Notes: a model not told the origin generated them from the sequence alone. Positions 31,400-40,628 are shown, counted from the first letter of the stretch. The stretch is 64,000 bases of DNA from Mycobacterium avium subsp. avium (GCF_009741445.1 NZ_CP046507.1:3348001-3412000); one strand, 5' to 3'. A program made the numbers and translations.

Positions 31400-32875
31400 A
31401 TGAGTGAGCCGACGGCAGCCGCCGCGGTCGTGCCCTCGGTGCCGCTGGCCCGGATGGCCCACGCGTTCTCGGTCCAGTTGATCTGCCGCGCACTGGGGAT
31501 GCTGGCCTCGGTGGTTTCGGTGGCGATGACCGCACGCTATCTGGGTCCCGGACGCTACGGCCAGCTCACCATCGCGGTGGCGTTCGTCGCCATGTGGACC
31601 AGCTTCGCCGATCTGGGCATCGCCACCGTGATCGTGCGACGGGTGACCTCCGGCCGCGGCGATTTGGAGCGCCTGGTGCGCATCAACAGCGGCCTGGCCC
31701 TGCTGTACTGCGTTCCGCTCGCGGCGCTGGCGGCAGGGTCGGGGTTGCTGATCTATCACGACACCGAGGTGCGGGTGATGCTGGTCGTGCTGTCGGGTGG
31801 ACTGCTGCTGCAGACCATGACGACGCGATTCGAGCCGGTTTTCCTTGCCACCGTCCGGTTCTCGGCGGTGGCAATCTCCGACGTCACCGCCCGGGTGGGC
31901 ACCCTGGCCATGGTCGCCTGCCTGGTCGCGGCGCACGCCAACGTGATCTGGTTCGCCGTCGCCCAGCTGATCCCGCCCGCCGTGCAGCTGCTGATCCAGG
32001 GCGCGGCCGCGATGCGGCACATCTCGGTGCGGCCGCTGTTCGCCCCGCGAGAGGCCGCCGATTTATTGCGGGAAAGCTTGCCGCTGATCGGTTTTCTGAT
32101 CGTCGGGCTGCTGTACTGCCGTGCCGACGGCGTGATCCTGTCCCTGCTGAGCACCCACTCCGAGGTGGGCGTCTACGGCCTGGCCCTGACAATCGCGTTC
32201 AACACGATCGTGGTCTCGCTGATCTTCCACAAGTCGACGTTGTCGACGGCCACCGAGCTGTTCGCGCGGGACGTCGCCGCATTCGCCGGCTTCCTGCGCC
32301 GCAGCGTGGAATTGATGTCCTTCGTGGCGGTCCCGGTCGCCGTGGTCGGCGCGCTGCTCGCCGGGCCGCTGATCGGATTGTTCGGCAAGAGCGCGTTCAT
32401 CGAGCGCGGCACGCCCACGCTGGCGTTGCTGTTCGTCGCGGCGGCCCTGCGGTTCGTCGGCGGCACGCTGGGCCAGGGCCTGGTGGCCTCGCATCACCAA
32501 CGGGTGCTGCTGTGGTTGACGGTCGCGACCCTGGCGCTCAACGTCGGGCTCAACCTCGCCCTGGCGGGGCGGTACGGCGCCGTCGGTCCGGGCGTGGCGC
32601 TGGTGTGCACGGAGTTGTTCAACATGGCCGTCTCCACCTGGTGGCTGCGCCGCCACTGCGGCTACCGCACCCCGGTCGCGTTCGTGCTGCGGCTGCTGGT
32701 TCCCACCGGCGCGAGTGTCGTTGTGGCGCTGCTGCTTTCGGGCCACCATGTGATCCTGGTGCTGACCGCGGCGGCCGTGGCCTACCTGACCACCAGCGCG
32801 GTGTTCGGCCCCATCACCTGGTCCAGCCTGGCCTCGTTGCGGGCCTCGTTGCGTGAGAAGCAGCCGGCGGCATGA
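31400..32875 (+). CDS. Polysaccharide flippase (Wzx-like, MOP superfamily)
   Basis: 491-residue integral membrane protein with roughly 12-14 hydrophobic segments from residue 20 to 480 (LICRALGMLASVVSVAMTARYLGPGRYGQL is the typical first block in two parts: FSVQLICRALGMLAS and ARYLGPGRYG). Expected to turn the lipid-linked repeat unit to the outer face of the membrane. ATG 31400 follows the priming transferase by 11 nt; its stop overlaps the next start (ATGA), so the genes are coupled. The family assignment is by hydrophobic pattern and the YLGPxxYG motif. Confidence 0.85.
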   Translation: MSEPTAAAAVVPSVPLARMAHAFSVQLICRALGMLASVVSVAMTARYLGPGRYGQLTIAVAFVAMWTSFADLGIATVIVRRVTSGRGDLERLVRINSGLALLYCVPLAALAAGSGLLIYHDTEVRVMLVVLSGGLLLQTMTTRFEPVFLATVRFSAVAISDVTARVGTLAMVACLVAAHANVIWFAVAQLIPPAVQLLIQGAAAMRHISVRPLFAPREAADLLRESLPLIGFLIVGLLYCRADGVILSLLSTHSEVGVYGLALTIAFNTIVVSLIFHKSTLSTATELFARDVAAFAGFLRRSVELMSFVAVPVAVVGALLAGPLIGLFGKSAFIERGTPTLALLFVAAALRFVGGTLGQGLVASHHQRVLLWLTVATLALNVGLNLALAGRYGAVGPGVALVCTELFNMAVSTWWLRRHCGYRTPVAFVLRLLVPTGASVVVALLLSGHHVILVLTAAAVAYLTTSAVFGPITWSSLASLRASLREKQPAA

Positions 32876-34674
32876 CGTCGAAGGCAGACCGGGCATACCT
32901 GAAGCGCCCGGCCGGCGGTGCCATCGCGCTGCCGGCCGAGCGGCCGCTGGCGCTGTTGGTCGTCACCGACGGCGACCGCGACCGCACCAATACGTGCCTG
33001 GCCAGCGTCGCCGAGCACCTGCCCGACCTGCCCGTGTACGCCTACGGCGCCGAGGTGGCGACGAAATACCCTGGAGTGCACTGGGTTTCGGGTCCGCTGG
33101 ACGTCTGCCCTGCCGTCGCCTTCAACGTGCTGGCCGAGCACGCACCGCCCGACGCCGACCTGTTGCTGCTGCCCGCCGACACCCGGCTGCTGGGGCCGCT
33201 GACCCGGACCCGGGAGCTGCTGCGCCGGCCCGGGGTGGCGGCCGTGTCGCCGATGGCTCCCGAGGCGAGCGCGCCCCGTCGCACGCCGGGGAACCTCGTG
33301 ACGCGACGCTCGCCGTGCCTGGCGATCAACCGCGCCGCCTGGAACGCCCTCGGCGCCTTCGACGAAGAGTTCTTCGGTTACGGCGAGGCGGCCGACTGGC
33401 AGGCCCGGGCCCACGCGGCGGGCTGGCGTGTCCTGACGGTCGACGAACGCGGCGTCGAGCACACGGCGACCGGGCCGCAACGCCTCACCGACGCGGCGCA
33501 CCGGCGCAATCGTGACCTGGCGCGCGCCAACGCCGCCCTCCTGCTCGAGCATCGGCGCGGCGTGCACCGCGCGGATGCGTACCTGGCCGGGGCCGCCGCG
33601 TGGGGGCGACTGCGGCGGCCGAACCGCCGGCGCACCGAGCTGCCGTCGGTCGTGATCACCACCAACCGCCTGGTCTACGGCGGAGCCGAGCGGCAAAAAG
33701 CGCTTCTGGCAACCGAATTGGACCGGCGCGGCTACCCGGTCACCATCGTCTGCGTGCAGCGGTTCGGCCCGCTGATCGCCGAAATCCCGGACACGGTGCG
33801 GGTGATCCGCCAGCCGTGGTGGGCGCCGATCATCGACCTCGCCGACGGCCCGGCGGTGCTGATCTCCGGCGACACCAACACCGAGGTGGGGTTCGCCACG
33901 CTGTGGCGGGCCGCCGGCCGCGGCCGGCGCTGGATGGTCGCCCCGCATGTTCCGCCGGAGCCGGACCGGCTTATCTACTCGCGGCCACTGATCGCCGCGA
34001 TGCGCAGGGCGGACGGTTTCATCGTGCTGGCGCAACGGCATTGGGACATGCTGCTCGACCAGCATCGGCTGCGGGGGCGCCACTTCATCGCGCCCAACGG
34101 GGTGGTCGTCACCGGCGACCCGGCCCCGCGGCGGCGCGCCGACGGTGCGCCGCTGCACCTGGTCATGCTGTCGCGCATCGTCGAGCACAAGAACCCGCAT
34201 CTGCTGATCGAGGCCTTGCACGGGCTGGCCGAAATGCCTTGGCGGCTCTCGATTTTCGGTGACGGTCCGGACCGGCAGCGGCTGGAGGCGGGCACGCCGG
34301 CGGCGCTGCGCGATCGGGTGCGCTGGCATGGCTGGTCGGCCGGCCCCGGCCCGGCACTGGCCGACGCCGACCTGCTGTGTGTGCCCAGCCGCTCCGAAGC
34401 GTTCCCGCTGGTGATCGTGGAGGCGATGGCGCGCGGCGTGCCCGTTGCCGCGTCGGCGATCTGCGCCGTCCCGGAAATGCTGGATTTCGGGCGGGCCGGA
34501 TTCCTCGTCGAGCCGGTGACCGTGTCCGGGTGGCGCGAATGTCTGGCCCGGATCATGGCCGACCCGGACGCGCTGCCGGCGGTGGGACGCCGCGGCCAGC
34601 AGCGCATGCGCAAGCACTACACGGTGCAGGCCATGGCCGATGCCTACCTGGACGCGATCGGAGCCGTGCTGTGA
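32872..34674 (+). CDS. Two-domain glycosyltransferase (GT-A-like + GT4)
   Basis: 600 residues. The N-terminal 235 residues look like a GT2-type GT-A domain (LALLVVTDGDRDRTNTCLAS, DADLLLLPADTRLL, FDEEFFGYGEAADWQARAHA, the last resembling the ED/xW region). The C-terminal part from about 255 is a full GT-B GT4 transferase: TTNRLVYGGAERQKALLATE, NGVVVTGDP, MLSRIVEHKNPHLLIEAL, and PSRSEAFPLVIVEAMARGVP with the EX7E-type donor site. Two transferase activities in one chain suggest sequential addition of two sugars. It starts in an ATGA overlap with the flippase and ends in a GTGA overlap with the next transferase. Confidence 0.87.
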   Translation: MTSKADRAYLKRPAGGAIALPAERPLALLVVTDGDRDRTNTCLASVAEHLPDLPVYAYGAEVATKYPGVHWVSGPLDVCPAVAFNVLAEHAPPDADLLLLPADTRLLGPLTRTRELLRRPGVAAVSPMAPEASAPRRTPGNLVTRRSPCLAINRAAWNALGAFDEEFFGYGEAADWQARAHAAGWRVLTVDERGVEHTATGPQRLTDAAHRRNRDLARANAALLLEHRRGVHRADAYLAGAAAWGRLRRPNRRRTELPSVVITTNRLVYGGAERQKALLATELDRRGYPVTIVCVQRFGPLIAEIPDTVRVIRQPWWAPIIDLADGPAVLISGDTNTEVGFATLWRAAGRGRRWMVAPHVPPEPDRLIYSRPLIAAMRRADGFIVLAQRHWDMLLDQHRLRGRHFIAPNGVVVTGDPAPRRRADGAPLHLVMLSRIVEHKNPHLLIEALHGLAEMPWRLSIFGDGPDRQRLEAGTPAALRDRVRWHGWSAGPGPALADADLLCVPSRSEAFPLVIVEAMARGVPVAASAICAVPEMLDFGRAGFLVEPVTVSGWRECLARIMADPDALPAVGRRGQQRMRKHYTVQAMADAYLDAIGAVL

Positions 34675-35729
34675 ATTCCCCTCGGGTGCTGTGGCTTTCG
34701 CCGTGGACGCGGCCGGCGGTGCGGGTGCAGGCCGAGGCGCTGCAGCGGCACGGCGCCGAGGTCCTACTGGTCACCTCCGATCAGCACCCGGAGTCCGACG
34801 CCGCGCGCGACTACGAGCTGGTGCTCGACCCGCGATTCCGCACGGCCGCCACCTGGCTGCCCACCCTGCGCGCCTGGCGCCGCGTCCGGCGGTTCCGGCC
34901 GGACGTGGTGCTCGCCGAGCTGGTCCGCGATCCCCGCTGGATCGCGCTGGCCGGGTGGGCCCCGCGCATCCAGGTGGTGCACGACGACCGGCCGCACGAC
35001 CCCGACGAACTGACACCGGCCTACGAACGGGCCGTGTTCGACCGCTGGGGCGCACGATCGGCCGCCACCATCGCCTACAGCGACTATGTGGCGGCGGCCA
35101 TCTCGGCGCGCCGCGACGTCGCCGGCACCCCGGTGCACGTGGTGCCGCTGGCCAGCGACCTCGACCTGGACCGGGTTCCGCCGTTCGTCGGTCCCGAGGG
35201 GCGCCGGGATTTCGTCATGTTCGGCCGGCTCAACCCCTACAAGAACGTCGACGTGGTGCTCGGGGCCTGGCAACGGCACGTGGTCGGCGGCGGCTGGCGC
35301 GGCGACAACCTGGTGCTGATCGGCGACGGGCCGCTCGACGTGAAAACCCTGCCCAAACACACCCGCTGGCGCAACGGCAGCTTCCGCTACGCCGACGTGA
35401 TCCCCACCCTGGCCGCCGCCAAGGGATCGATCGCCCATTACCGGCGCGCCTCGCAAAGCGGTGTGCAATCGCTGTCCATGCAGCTGGGCGTCATGCCGAT
35501 CGTGTCGACCGCCGGCGCGTTGCCCGAGTATCAACCGCCGGGCTGCGCCCCCATCGGCATCGACGACGTCGCCGGGCTCGCGGCCGCCTTCGACCTGCTG
35601 GCCGATCCGGTCACCGCCGCGCGGCACGGTGCCGAGGCCGCACGCCACTACCAGCGCCGGTGCGCGGTCGACCTTGTCGCGGAACGCATTTTGGACGTGG
35701 TCGCCGAGGTGCTGGCGCGGCGAGGATGA
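34671..35729 (+). CDS. Glycosyltransferase, GT4-like
   Basis: 352-residue GT-B protein. The N-terminal half (VLWLSPWTRPAVRVQAEALQ; IQVVHDDRPHDPDEL) binds the acceptor, and the C-terminal half carries FVMFGRLNPYKNVDVVLGAW and LIGDGPLDVKTLP. The donor-site loop is weaker than usual: SQSGVQSLSMQLGVMPIVST replaces the common E-x7-E segment, so activity is likely but the donor cannot be guessed. GTG start within the stop of the previous gene. Last gene of the rightward run that begins at the PE remnant; the next gene is convergent. Confidence 0.85.
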   Translation: MNSPRVLWLSPWTRPAVRVQAEALQRHGAEVLLVTSDQHPESDAARDYELVLDPRFRTAATWLPTLRAWRRVRRFRPDVVLAELVRDPRWIALAGWAPRIQVVHDDRPHDPDELTPAYERAVFDRWGARSAATIAYSDYVAAAISARRDVAGTPVHVVPLASDLDLDRVPPFVGPEGRRDFVMFGRLNPYKNVDVVLGAWQRHVVGGGWRGDNLVLIGDGPLDVKTLPKHTRWRNGSFRYADVIPTLAAAKGSIAHYRRASQSGVQSLSMQLGVMPIVSTAGALPEYQPPGCAPIGIDDVAGLAAAFDLLADPVTAARHGAEAARHYQRRCAVDLVAERILDVVAEVLARRG

Positions 35730-35737
35730 CCGGATGC

Positions 35738-36223
35738 TCAGGCCAGTCCGCGCCAGAACGTCTCCAGCCAGCCGGTGAGTTCGCGGGCCCGGCCCAGCGC
35801 ATCGGCGGGAGCCGACCGGGACCGGGTGGCCACGATGGCCGCCGGGAGCTCGGTGGTCTCGCGCACCACCGTGGCCAGCCCGGCGGTGGCCAACTTCTCG
35901 GCGAACGGCAGCTGATGATCGTCGACGTGCTCGCCGCGCGACGAACGGCGCGGCACCATCACCGGATGCTTGCCCTGCTCGATGCACAGCAGCGTCGATC
36001 CGGCGCCGGCGTGGGTGACCGCGACCGAGGCGCGCCGGATCTGCTCGCAGACGTCGCCGAAGGACAAGAAGCGCTCGAACCGGGCGTGGCGCGGCTCGAA
36101 CCGGCACGTCCCGAGCTGCACGAAGAACTCCTCGCCCACCGCGTCCGTGCGCGCCAGCTCGTCGACCGCGCGCGCCAACCGGTCGAACGGATGCACCTCC
36201 ATGCCCATGATCACGAAGATCAC
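35738..36223 (-). CDS. Alg13/EpsE-like glycosyltransferase catalytic subunit
   Basis: 161-residue C-terminal half of a split GT28-type transferase. HAGAGSTLLCIEQGKHPVMV is the donor-binding signature of Alg13, PssE and MurG, followed by HVDDHQLPFAEKLATAGLA. It needs the membrane partner encoded just upstream; the two genes overlap by GTGA. Such pairs add the second sugar to a polyprenyl-linked intermediate in bacterial capsule loci. Convergent with the preceding GT4 gene (8 bp apart). Confidence 0.85.
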   Translation of the reverse strand: MIFVIMGMEVHPFDRLARAVDELARTDAVGEEFFVQLGTCRFEPRHARFERFLSFGDVCEQIRRASVAVTHAGAGSTLLCIEQGKHPVMVPRRSSRGEHVDDHQLPFAEKLATAGLATVVRETTELPAAIVATRSRSAPADALGRARELTGWLETFWRGLA

Positions 36224-36675
36224 ACGATCCTCCCGTGGTATTCGGCGGCCGGGATCCTCTCAGCCAGCTCGGGCCACTGCACCAGAAGGTGGGAGGCGAA
36301 CGGCTTGACCATCCGCGCGGTCAGCGACAGCTCGGTGATGCGGGTGACGGACTCGACGAACACGGCGGGGATCCGCAGCAGCCAGGCCAGCCAGATAAAG
36401 GGCGCCGCCACACCGGAACCGGTGGTCAGGATCATGGCCGGCCGGTGGCGGGTTAACAGCCGCAACGCGAGCACCAGGTTGCGCAGCAGGTTGGGAACGC
36501 TACGGACGGTCGGGTGCGCCGCCCAGTAGACCTCCGGCTCGTCGCGCAGCAGATAACGGGCGTCGGCGGTCGCGAAACTCACCCAGAACCGATCCTTGTC
36601 CTGCCAGAACTCCCGCAGGCAGAACATCTCGTAGATGTGCCCGCCCGACGAGGCGATCAGCAGCAGCCGGCCCAT
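36220..36675 (-). CDS. Alg14/EpsD-like membrane partner of the split glycosyltransferase
   Basis: 151-residue N-terminal half of the split transferase: RLLLIASSGGHIYEMFCLRE is the SGGHxxE motif that binds the acceptor or membrane end, TTGSGVAAPFIWLAWLLRIP the GxG motif, and FVESVTRITELSLTARMVKP the end of the domain. A short hydrophobic stretch near 75-90 could insert into the membrane. ATG 36675 has the strong site GAGGGGA; the longer open frame is not needed. Divergent from the Gfo/Idh dehydrogenase gene across 254 bp. Confidence 0.87.
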   Translation of the reverse strand: MGRLLLIASSGGHIYEMFCLREFWQDKDRFWVSFATADARYLLRDEPEVYWAAHPTVRSVPNLLRNLVLALRLLTRHRPAMILTTGSGVAAPFIWLAWLLRIPAVFVESVTRITELSLTARMVKPFASHLLVQWPELAERIPAAEYHGRIV

Positions 36676-36838
36676 GTCTCCCCTCACCTGAGGCGCTCGC
36701 GCCGGCCCGCCGGCTGCGCCGCGACGATCCGATGCCACCGCGCGGCCGGCGGGGCCGAGATCGCCTTGAAAAGACTAACTCCCGCGCCCGCCCACGTTCG
36801 GGGATTACCGACGACGAAGAGATCGACCGGATTTCGCG

Positions 36839-36865
36839 TTGACGATCCGCCCGCGGTGCTAACGT
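36839..36865 (+). promoter_or_regulatory. Possible SigA promoter for the Gfo/Idh gene
   Basis: TTGACG and TAACGT are separated by 15 nt, about 65 bp before the start codon, inside the divergent gap. The -35 and -10 match well; the spacer is short. Confidence 0.4.
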
Positions 36866-36929
36866 CCACGGTGTTGGCGGGCCGTACCCGTTGCCGATGC
36901 GGCAGTGGAAGCGAGTGAAGGCGCGAAGC

Positions 36930-38054
36930 ATGATTCGAACGGCCGTGGTCGGCCTGGGAAAAATGGGTCTTTCGCACCTGGCGATCCTGCGCACCCACCC
37001 GGACCTCGACGTGGTCGGGGTGTGTGACTCCGCGGGCTATCTGCGCGACATCCTCGGCAAGTACACGGGTCTGGACTGCTACGACGACCTCGACCGGATG
37101 CTGACGCACACGCGGGCCCAGGCGGTTGTCGTGGCCGTGCCGTCGCGGCTGCACGCACCGATGGTCGAAAAGGCCCTTGCCCGAGGGTTACACGTCTTCT
37201 GCGAGAAACCGTTCGTGCTCGATGTCCGCGACGGCGAGCGCCTGGTGACGTTGGCGGAGACCAATCGGCTCGTCACCCAGGTCGGCTACCACTGCCGCTT
37301 CATCGGCGCCTTCCGGGAGGCGGCACGCATCGTCGCGTCCGGCGGGCTCGGGCAGGTGCACCACGTGCGCGCCGAGGCTTACGGGCCCGTCGTGCTACGC
37401 CCGAAGGGCAGCACCTGGCGCGGCGTGAAGGAGGAAGGCGGCGGTGCCCTCTACGACTATGCCTGCCACGCCATCGATTTGATGAACTTCATCGCCGGTG
37501 TGCCGCATTCGGTCGACGGGGTGGTGCGGCACAGCGTCTTCTCCCGCGACGTCGACGACGAGGTCTACTGCACGCTGCGCTACGACAACGGCGCCAGCGG
37601 CCAGTTGTGCGTCAACTGGAGCGACGAGAGCTTCCGCAAGATGTCGACGAAGATCTCGGTGTGGGGAACCAACGGCCGCCTCGTCGCCGATCGCCAGGAG
37701 TGCCAGATCTACCTTCGCGAAACGCACCCCGGGCTCCCCGAGTTGGGGCCGGGCTGGACGATCCGCTACACCACCGAGCTCACCGACGAGGTCTGGTATT
37801 ACCTTCGGGGCGAAGAGTATTCGGCGCAGCTCGACTATTTCGCGCAGAGCGTCAAGAACAACCGCCGCGACGGCGAGAACACGTTCCGCTCCGCGCTCGA
37901 CGTCGACCGTGTCGTTGCGATGATCACCGGCGCCGCCCTGGCCGGGCGCCCCGTGTCGCCGGCCCTCCCCGCGGTCAACGGGTCGCCGCGCGGCGCGTTT
38001 CGGCGCGAGATCGCCGCGCGCATCAAAAAACTCGCGGCCATGAGGGCGTCGTGA
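36930..38054 (+). CDS. Gfo/Idh/MocA-family sugar dehydrogenase
   Basis: 374-residue NAD(P)-dependent oxidoreductase, probably acting on a nucleotide-sugar or cyclitol. The Rossmann start is AVVGLGKMGLSHLAIL, the family Lys is in FCEKPFV near residue 90, and the second domain has YDYACHAIDLMNFI with the catalytic His/Asp pair. ATG 36930 (MIRTAVVGLG) has GAAGG upstream; an earlier TTG would add 13 basic residues. It is coupled by GTGA overlap to the following gene of unknown family. Likely makes a modified sugar for the polysaccharide. Confidence 0.88.
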   Translation: MIRTAVVGLGKMGLSHLAILRTHPDLDVVGVCDSAGYLRDILGKYTGLDCYDDLDRMLTHTRAQAVVVAVPSRLHAPMVEKALARGLHVFCEKPFVLDVRDGERLVTLAETNRLVTQVGYHCRFIGAFREAARIVASGGLGQVHHVRAEAYGPVVLRPKGSTWRGVKEEGGGALYDYACHAIDLMNFIAGVPHSVDGVVRHSVFSRDVDDEVYCTLRYDNGASGQLCVNWSDESFRKMSTKISVWGTNGRLVADRQECQIYLRETHPGLPELGPGWTIRYTTELTDEVWYYLRGEEYSAQLDYFAQSVKNNRRDGENTFRSALDVDRVVAMITGAALAGRPVSPALPAVNGSPRGAFRREIAARIKKLAAMRAS

Positions 38055-38938
38055 GCATGGACCGGGTGCTGTTCGGAGACAACCAGTTCTTCGGGGTCAA
38101 CCACATGTCCGAGGAGAAGGCGCGCGCCCAGGCGATCCGGTTCCAGCACCTCGGGCCGGTGCTGGACACGCTCGACGCCGCCTACCGGGAAGGCATCCGC
38201 ACCTTCGTCTGCACCACCCACGACCGGGTCGGCGAGATCTGCGATCACTTCCGCGCCAACCGTTCCCGCTACCCCGATTACGTCTTCTACCCGTGCATGC
38301 CGTATGCGCACAAGTACGCCAACGCCGTGACCGAGTTCGGCATGCTCGATGCGCTGCGCCGGTTCCTGCCCGACGACGGGGCGGTCCGGTCGATGTTCAA
38401 GGGCGGTGTCGCCCTCGCCGGCAAGGACATCGAGCCGATCATGCAGCTGTTGGTGGACGCCGAGATGAAGATGTTCGCCGGGTTGTCCACGCCGGTCATC
38501 TTCATCCAGAACGTGGTCACCGACTTGCTGCTCGGGCTCGGCATGCACGACGCGTTCCGCTTCTTCTCCGACCACGTCCGGCTCAAGTACGGCGCCGAGC
38601 CGGGCTTCATCACGATGAACCTGCCGCGGCTGCTCGACGCCCTGGACGGGCAAGGGATCGAAAACCCGATCGTGTGCGCCAATTTCAACAAGATCGGCTT
38701 CCGGATGTGCGGCGGAATCGAGCTGTACGAGAAGACGATCCGCGAGCGCCGCTGCCGGCTGATCGCGATGTCCGTGCTGGCGTCCGGCGCGATCGAGCCG
38801 CGTGCGGCCATCGAGTACGTCTGCCGCCAGCCGCAGATCCAGTCGATCGTGTTCGGCGCGTCCAGCGGGGCGAACATCCGGCAGACGAAGTCGCTGATCG
38901 ACGAGTTCTGGCCGGTGTCGGCCCGATCGACGAATTGA
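38051..38938 (+). CDS. Aldo/keto-reductase-like protein of unrecognised family
   Basis: 295 residues I cannot place in a known family. The C-terminal 60 residues (LIAMSVLASGAIEPRAAIEY, then SIVFGASSGANIRQTKSLID) resemble the last strands of aldo/keto reductases, so a TIM barrel is likely. But the expected Asp-Tyr-Lys-His tetrad is not evident, and the N-terminus is distinctive (VLFGDNQFFGVNHMSEEKAR, TFVCTTHDRVGEICDHF). It starts at a GTG inside the stop of the Gfo/Idh gene (an ATG lies two codons later), so it probably works with that dehydrogenase, perhaps as an epimerase, isomerase or partner reductase. Convergent with the GMC gene. Confidence 0.7.
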   Translation: MSMDRVLFGDNQFFGVNHMSEEKARAQAIRFQHLGPVLDTLDAAYREGIRTFVCTTHDRVGEICDHFRANRSRYPDYVFYPCMPYAHKYANAVTEFGMLDALRRFLPDDGAVRSMFKGGVALAGKDIEPIMQLLVDAEMKMFAGLSTPVIFIQNVVTDLLLGLGMHDAFRFFSDHVRLKYGAEPGFITMNLPRLLDALDGQGIENPIVCANFNKIGFRMCGGIELYEKTIRERRCRLIAMSVLASGAIEPRAAIEYVCRQPQIQSIVFGASSGANIRQTKSLIDEFWPVSARSTN

Positions 38939-38945
38939 CCGCCCC

Positions 38946-40628
38946 TTAGCCCGGGTAGGCGCGCGAGGCCGCAAGATGCTCGGCCAGCCGGACGCCGAAC
39001 GCGATCCCGAGCAGCGTGGGGTTGGCCTGGCTGGACGTCGGCAGCACCGAGGTGGCGGCGACGTAGAGCCCACGCACCCCGTGCACCTGCAGCTGGGGAT
39101 CCACCACACCGTCTTTCGGCGACGCCGACATCCGGGTGGTTCCGGCCTGGTGGAAACCGGCCCGCCGCCGCATGTAGCCGCGCACCGAGGCCTCGACGTC
39201 GTCGGTCAACCACTCCACCCGTCCCGCCCCGTGGCGGCGCAGGTGTTCGTCGATTACACCGATCGCCGTGCGCACGCTGGCGTAGTCGGCGTCGGAGAAA
39301 TGCATGCGGGTGCGAATCCGCTTCATGCCCAAGCTATCTCGTTCGTCGGACAGTTCGACCCGGCTCTCCCAGTGCGGAAGATGCTCGCCGTGGTACTGCA
39401 GCAGGTACCGGTTGTCGGCGCTGCGCACGAAGAAGCCCGGCGCCTTCCTGCCCCGCCGGACGAACCGGGCGTAGCAGAACGCGACCGCGAACCCGATCGA
39501 GCCGGGCAGATCCGCCGCAATGTTGCGCAGATGCGCCAGTATCCGCGGCGGGCCGTCCGTCTTGGTGTGCGCCTCGCGGATCGCTGCCGCCAGCAAGAAC
39601 CGGCCGAGCGGGGAGATCAGCGTCAGATACACCCCGGACAGGATGCCGCTGCCATGACTCGGGTCGCTGATCGGGGGATTCACCAACCATATTGCGGCAT
39701 TGGACATTCCGGCTTCGCGCAGCAGGCCCGGGTCGAAGGTGAAGCGGCGCCGCACATACACGCCGTCGCCGTCGCGTTCATATCCGTGGATCACCCGGTC
39801 GGTGCTGAATTGCACCCGCGCGACCCGTCCTTCGACGTGGGCCATGTACCAGCGGCCCAGGTGTCCGCCCGTGTTGCCCAGCCCGCCGGGGTGATAACGG
39901 TCGGAGGCCAGCAGCAGCCGGGTGGCCTCCAAACCGCCGGTCGCGATGACGTAGTCGGTGGCGACCACCTTGCCCTGGGCGCCGGGCAACGTCTTGACCA
40001 CCAGGTGATCGACGCGGCCGCCGGCCGGCTCGGTCACGATCTCGGTGCAGGTGAGTCCGGTCCACAGCGTCAGTTCGGCGGTGCGCCGCAACGCTTTTCG
40101 ATAATGCCGGCCGAACCGGGTGGGCAGCGCCCAGCGCTCCAGGTCGGTGCTGCGGACGGCGCCGTCGGGCAGCCCGGCGACCAGGTCCCGGTGCGCGAGT
40201 TCGGGGATGTCGCGGGCGTTGAACACCGCCCGGCCGCAGGCCGCCCAGTCGCAGGCCCGCTGCAGGTACGGCTCGACGTCGTCGTATCCGATCGGCCACG
40301 GCGCCTGTTCGGTGATAAGCCGGTGCTCGAAGTCGATGCGGTCGAACTTGACGCAGCGCCCACCCCACAGCGCCGAGGTTCCTCCCACCTGCCGGCGCAC
40401 CGTCAGCCCGCTGCGCGAATGGAAATAGTCGTCGTGCCGCGAATCGAATTCGGCCAGTTGCTGCGCCGCGCGGTCCGGGCGCTGCGCACCGCTTTCGATC
40501 AGCACCACCTGCACACCCGAGGCGGCGAGTTCCAACGCGGTCACGATGCCGATCGGGCCGGCCCCGACGACCGCCACGTCGGTGGTGATGGTCATGCCGG
40601 GGGTGAAGTCCCGCGCGCCGCGGATCAT
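38946..40628 (-). CDS. GMC-type FAD-dependent oxidoreductase
   Basis: 560-residue flavoprotein. The FAD-binding Rossmann motif is DVAVVGAGPIGIVTALELAA at the N-terminus. RQVGGTSALWGGRCVKFDRI is the typical GMC/sorbosone-like loop, and GLYVAATSVLPTSSQANPTL near the C-terminus is the GMC signature with the active-site Ser/Asn. ATG 40628 overlaps the upstream aldo/keto reductase stop (ATGA). It could oxidise an alcohol group of a sugar or lipid-linked sugar. Paired with the reductase upstream, it may set a keto or hydroxyl configuration in the polysaccharide building block. Confidence 0.87.
   Translation of the reverse strand: MIRGARDFTPGMTITTDVAVVGAGPIGIVTALELAASGVQVVLIESGAQRPDRAAQQLAEFDSRHDDYFHSRSGLTVRRQVGGTSALWGGRCVKFDRIDFEHRLITEQAPWPIGYDDVEPYLQRACDWAACGRAVFNARDIPELAHRDLVAGLPDGAVRSTDLERWALPTRFGRHYRKALRRTAELTLWTGLTCTEIVTEPAGGRVDHLVVKTLPGAQGKVVATDYVIATGGLEATRLLLASDRYHPGGLGNTGGHLGRWYMAHVEGRVARVQFSTDRVIHGYERDGDGVYVRRRFTFDPGLLREAGMSNAAIWLVNPPISDPSHGSGILSGVYLTLISPLGRFLLAAAIREAHTKTDGPPRILAHLRNIAADLPGSIGFAVAFCYARFVRRGRKAPGFFVRSADNRYLLQYHGEHLPHWESRVELSDERDSLGMKRIRTRMHFSDADYASVRTAIGVIDEHLRRHGAGRVEWLTDDVEASVRGYMRRRAGFHQAGTTRMSASPKDGVVDPQLQVHGVRGLYVAATSVLPTSSQANPTLLGIAFGVRLAEHLAASRAYPG

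Noticed and set aside
36891..36929. TTG 36891 as the start of the Gfo/Idh dehydrogenase
   Set aside because: It adds a basic 13-residue lead before the Rossmann fold; ATG 36930 has a better ribosome site and the usual family length.
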